DNA of 24,078 bases, taken from the NCBI GenBank assembly GCA_035649575.1, contig DASRJH010000192.1:1-24078 (forward strand). Reading direction: 5' to 3'. The notes under the pieces were generated by a model. It had not been told where the DNA came from. It saw nothing but the letters and a program-made list of their open reading frames with translations, and made no database searches. Within the stretch, counting starts at the first letter, position 1. Every line of letters begins with the position of its first letter. Positions 22,724 to 24,078 of this stretch are shown in pieces. This DNA is from DASVAL01 sp035649575. Its GTDB lineage: Bacteria > Planctomycetota > UBA1135 > UBA2386. The translations under genes and the position numbers were made by a program.

Positions 22724-24043
22724 TCAGTCGAGCGCGAGCAGCATTGCCGCCGCGGAACGCGCGGCCCCTTCGAGCGTGGCCGGCAGACGCGTCGCGGTCC
22801 AATCGCCGCAGACGAGCAGGTTCTCGGGTCCGGCGGCGAGCCGGCCCGGCACCGGCCGCAGCGACGGCGCACCCGGCGCTGCGACGAACGTCGCGTGCTG
22901 TTCCTTGCGGATGCGCACCGTCGCACCAGCCATCGGCACCGCAGCGTAGTAGCGCTGCAGCTGCCCCATCGCTGCTTTGGCGATCGCGTCGACGTTCATG
23001 CCGTCGAAGCTGCGGTTGCCGCCCGACAACAACGCGAACTGCCGCAGGTCCGCGCCCGGGGTGCGCAGCACGAAGTGGAACGGATCGCCGCCGACGAGCG
23101 CCACGATCGGGCCCTCGTCGGGCAAGACCGGTGCACCGATCGCCGTCTCGAAGTATGCGGTGACGATCGGCGAGGAACGGAGCCCGCCGAACGCGGCCGC
23201 TGCCGCGGGCACGAGGCAACGCAGGGCAAACCAAGGCAGCGCCGACACGACGAGGTCCGCTGGCGCGACGTCCAATCGCCGGCCATCGGCCAGTTCGATC
23301 GCATCGATCCGCGTGGCACCGACGAATCCGACCACACGCGCGCCGGCGCGGACCGTGACTCCGGCAGCCGCGAGCGCCTGTGGGGCAGCGTCGGCGAGGA
23401 TCTCACCCCAGGGGCGCCGCGGCAGCCACAAGGCCGCGGCCGAGGCCCGGCCTGTGAACGCCTCGCGCAACGCGGCGAGGTAGTCGGCTGCCGCCGCTTC
23501 CTCGGGCTCGGTGTTCATGATCGCGCGGCACAAGGGCCGCCACAGGAAGGCATCGGGCGCGCCCCGCTGCCCGCGCCGTTGCATCCAGTCCGCGAGCGAC
23601 CACGGCGGCGGCGCGCCGAGCACGACTGCTAGCAAGCCGAACAGCGCGCGACACCAACCGCCGATGGGCAAGCCGAGCCGCAGCAGCGCCCACGGCATCG
23701 ACAGCGGCACCGGCCACCGCGACAACTCCAAGCGTTGGAGCCGCCCGTCGGCGGTGCGGTAGGCCACCGCGAGGCGCTGCTGCTGTAAGAAGTGGCCCTC
23801 CGTGCCGAGCCGCCGCAGCAGCGTGCGCATCGCGCGGTAGCAGCCGAGCATCAGGTGCGGCCCGTTGTCGAGCCGCAACCCCGTCGCCCGATCGACCGAC
23901 GAGAACGCGCGCCCGCCGAGCCACCCGCGCGACTCGAGCAGCGTCACGCGGAACCCGCGATCGGCGAGACCGAACGCAGCGGCGAGACCCGCCACGCCAC
24001 CGCCGAGCACGAACGCGTTGCGGCCGTTCCGCGACACCGTCAT
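22724..24043 (-). CDS. hpnE: Hydroxysqualene dehydroxylase, squalene-associated FAD-dependent desaturase
   Basis: 439 residues. The N-terminal FAD-binding loop VLGGGVAGLAAAFGLADRGF and LLESRGWLGGRAFSS, the LDNGPHLMLGCYRAM segment (about 58-72), typical of HpnE, and the C-terminal LLVCGDWTATRLPATLEGA (near 407-425), the second FAD motif, identify the family. HpnE reduces hydroxysqualene to squalene, the third step of the HpnC-HpnD-HpnE route that feeds hopanoid and sterol synthesis. The start overlaps the stop of an upstream gene (ATGA, 24040-24043), so it is the downstream member of an operon. The other members lie outside the window. Expected to be cytoplasmic or peripheral to the membrane. 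No squalene cyclase is in this window. Confidence 0.88.
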   Translation of the reverse strand: MTVSRNGRNAFVLGGGVAGLAAAFGLADRGFRVTLLESRGWLGGRAFSSVDRATGLRLDNGPHLMLGCYRAMRTLLRRLGTEGHFLQQQRLAVAYRTADGRLQRLELSRWPVPLSMPWALLRLGLPIGGWCRALFGLLAVVLGAPPPWSLADWMQRRGQRGAPDAFLWRPLCRAIMNTEPEEAAAADYLAALREAFTGRASAAALWLPRRPWGEILADAAPQALAAAGVTVRAGARVVGFVGATRIDAIELADGRRLDVAPADLVVSALPWFALRCLVPAAAAAFGGLRSSPIVTAYFETAIGAPVLPDEGPIVALVGGDPFHFVLRTPGADLRQFALLSGGNRSFDGMNVDAIAKAAMGQLQRYYAAVPMAGATVRIRKEQHATFVAAPGAPSLRPVPGRLAAGPENLLVCGDWTATRLPATLEGAARSAAAMLLALD

Positions 24044-24078
24044 GCGTTCACTCCGGCCAACACGAGCAGCGCAAGCCA
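24040..24078 (-). CDS. C-terminal end of an upstream gene, partial
   Basis: Twelve codons (WLALLVLAGVNA) and TGA, with the stop overlapping the hpnE start by 4 nt. The coupling suggests another hopanoid gene, with HpnD the most likely by usual gene order, but 12 residues are too few to identify it. A membrane protein would also fit such a hydrophobic tail. Confidence 0.45.
   Translation of the reverse strand, partial: WLALLVLAGVNA

Overview
The window is GC-rich DNA, almost certainly from a member of the Planctomycetota. The evidence is the gene mix: exported HEAT-repeat proteins, a HEAT protein joined to a von Willebrand A domain, FG-GAP proteins, paired Uma2-family genes, an exported PIG-L deacetylase, an alpha-alpha toroid protein and the hopanoid gene hpnE. 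The assignment rests on gene content alone; there is no rRNA gene. No tRNA, CRISPR array or recognisable transposase was seen.

Region 1 (1-3954) is the most rearranged part. The 3' part of an Old Yellow Enzyme-type oxidoreductase gene is followed by two Uma2-family genes (about 86 % identical proteins) that alternate with two copies of a small lipoprotein gene (about 60 % identical). The first lipoprotein copy has an open frame but has lost its start codon. A relic of the oxidoreductase C-terminus sits between the second Uma2 gene and the intact lipoprotein gene. The lipoprotein leader occurs three times, and two copies flank the first Uma2 gene as an imperfect direct repeat. The simplest reading is an old oxidoreductase-tail/lipoprotein duplication, later interrupted by a Uma2 unit that moved or was copied separately.

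Region 2 (4036-8122, + strand) holds an exported HEAT-repeat protein with an amidotransferase-like C-terminal domain, then two tandem paralogues that look like secretin N-domains with no secretin barrel. Region 3 (8135-11721, - strand) is an aminotransferase and an exported PIG-L family deacetylase joined by an ATGA overlap. Region 4 (11809-17799, + strand) is a compact four-gene operon: an ABC ATPase fused to its permease, a double-PDZ lipoprotein, and two exported FG-GAP proteins joined by 4-base overlaps. Region 5 (17812-21863) has an exported toroid protein on the - strand, then a YfcH-like epimerase and an exported HEAT/VWA protein on the + strand. Region 6 (22000-24078) has a 232-residue protein with a duplicated 42-residue module, then hpnE on the - strand, coupled to the last codons of an upstream gene that runs off the window.

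Most genes between 4036 and 21863 (nine of twelve) encode proteins with an export signal, so this stretch is largely about the cell envelope. The FG-GAP operon, the barrel-less secretin-like pair and the duplicated-module protein are the least explained systems. The Uma2/lipoprotein array is the clearest evolutionary event.
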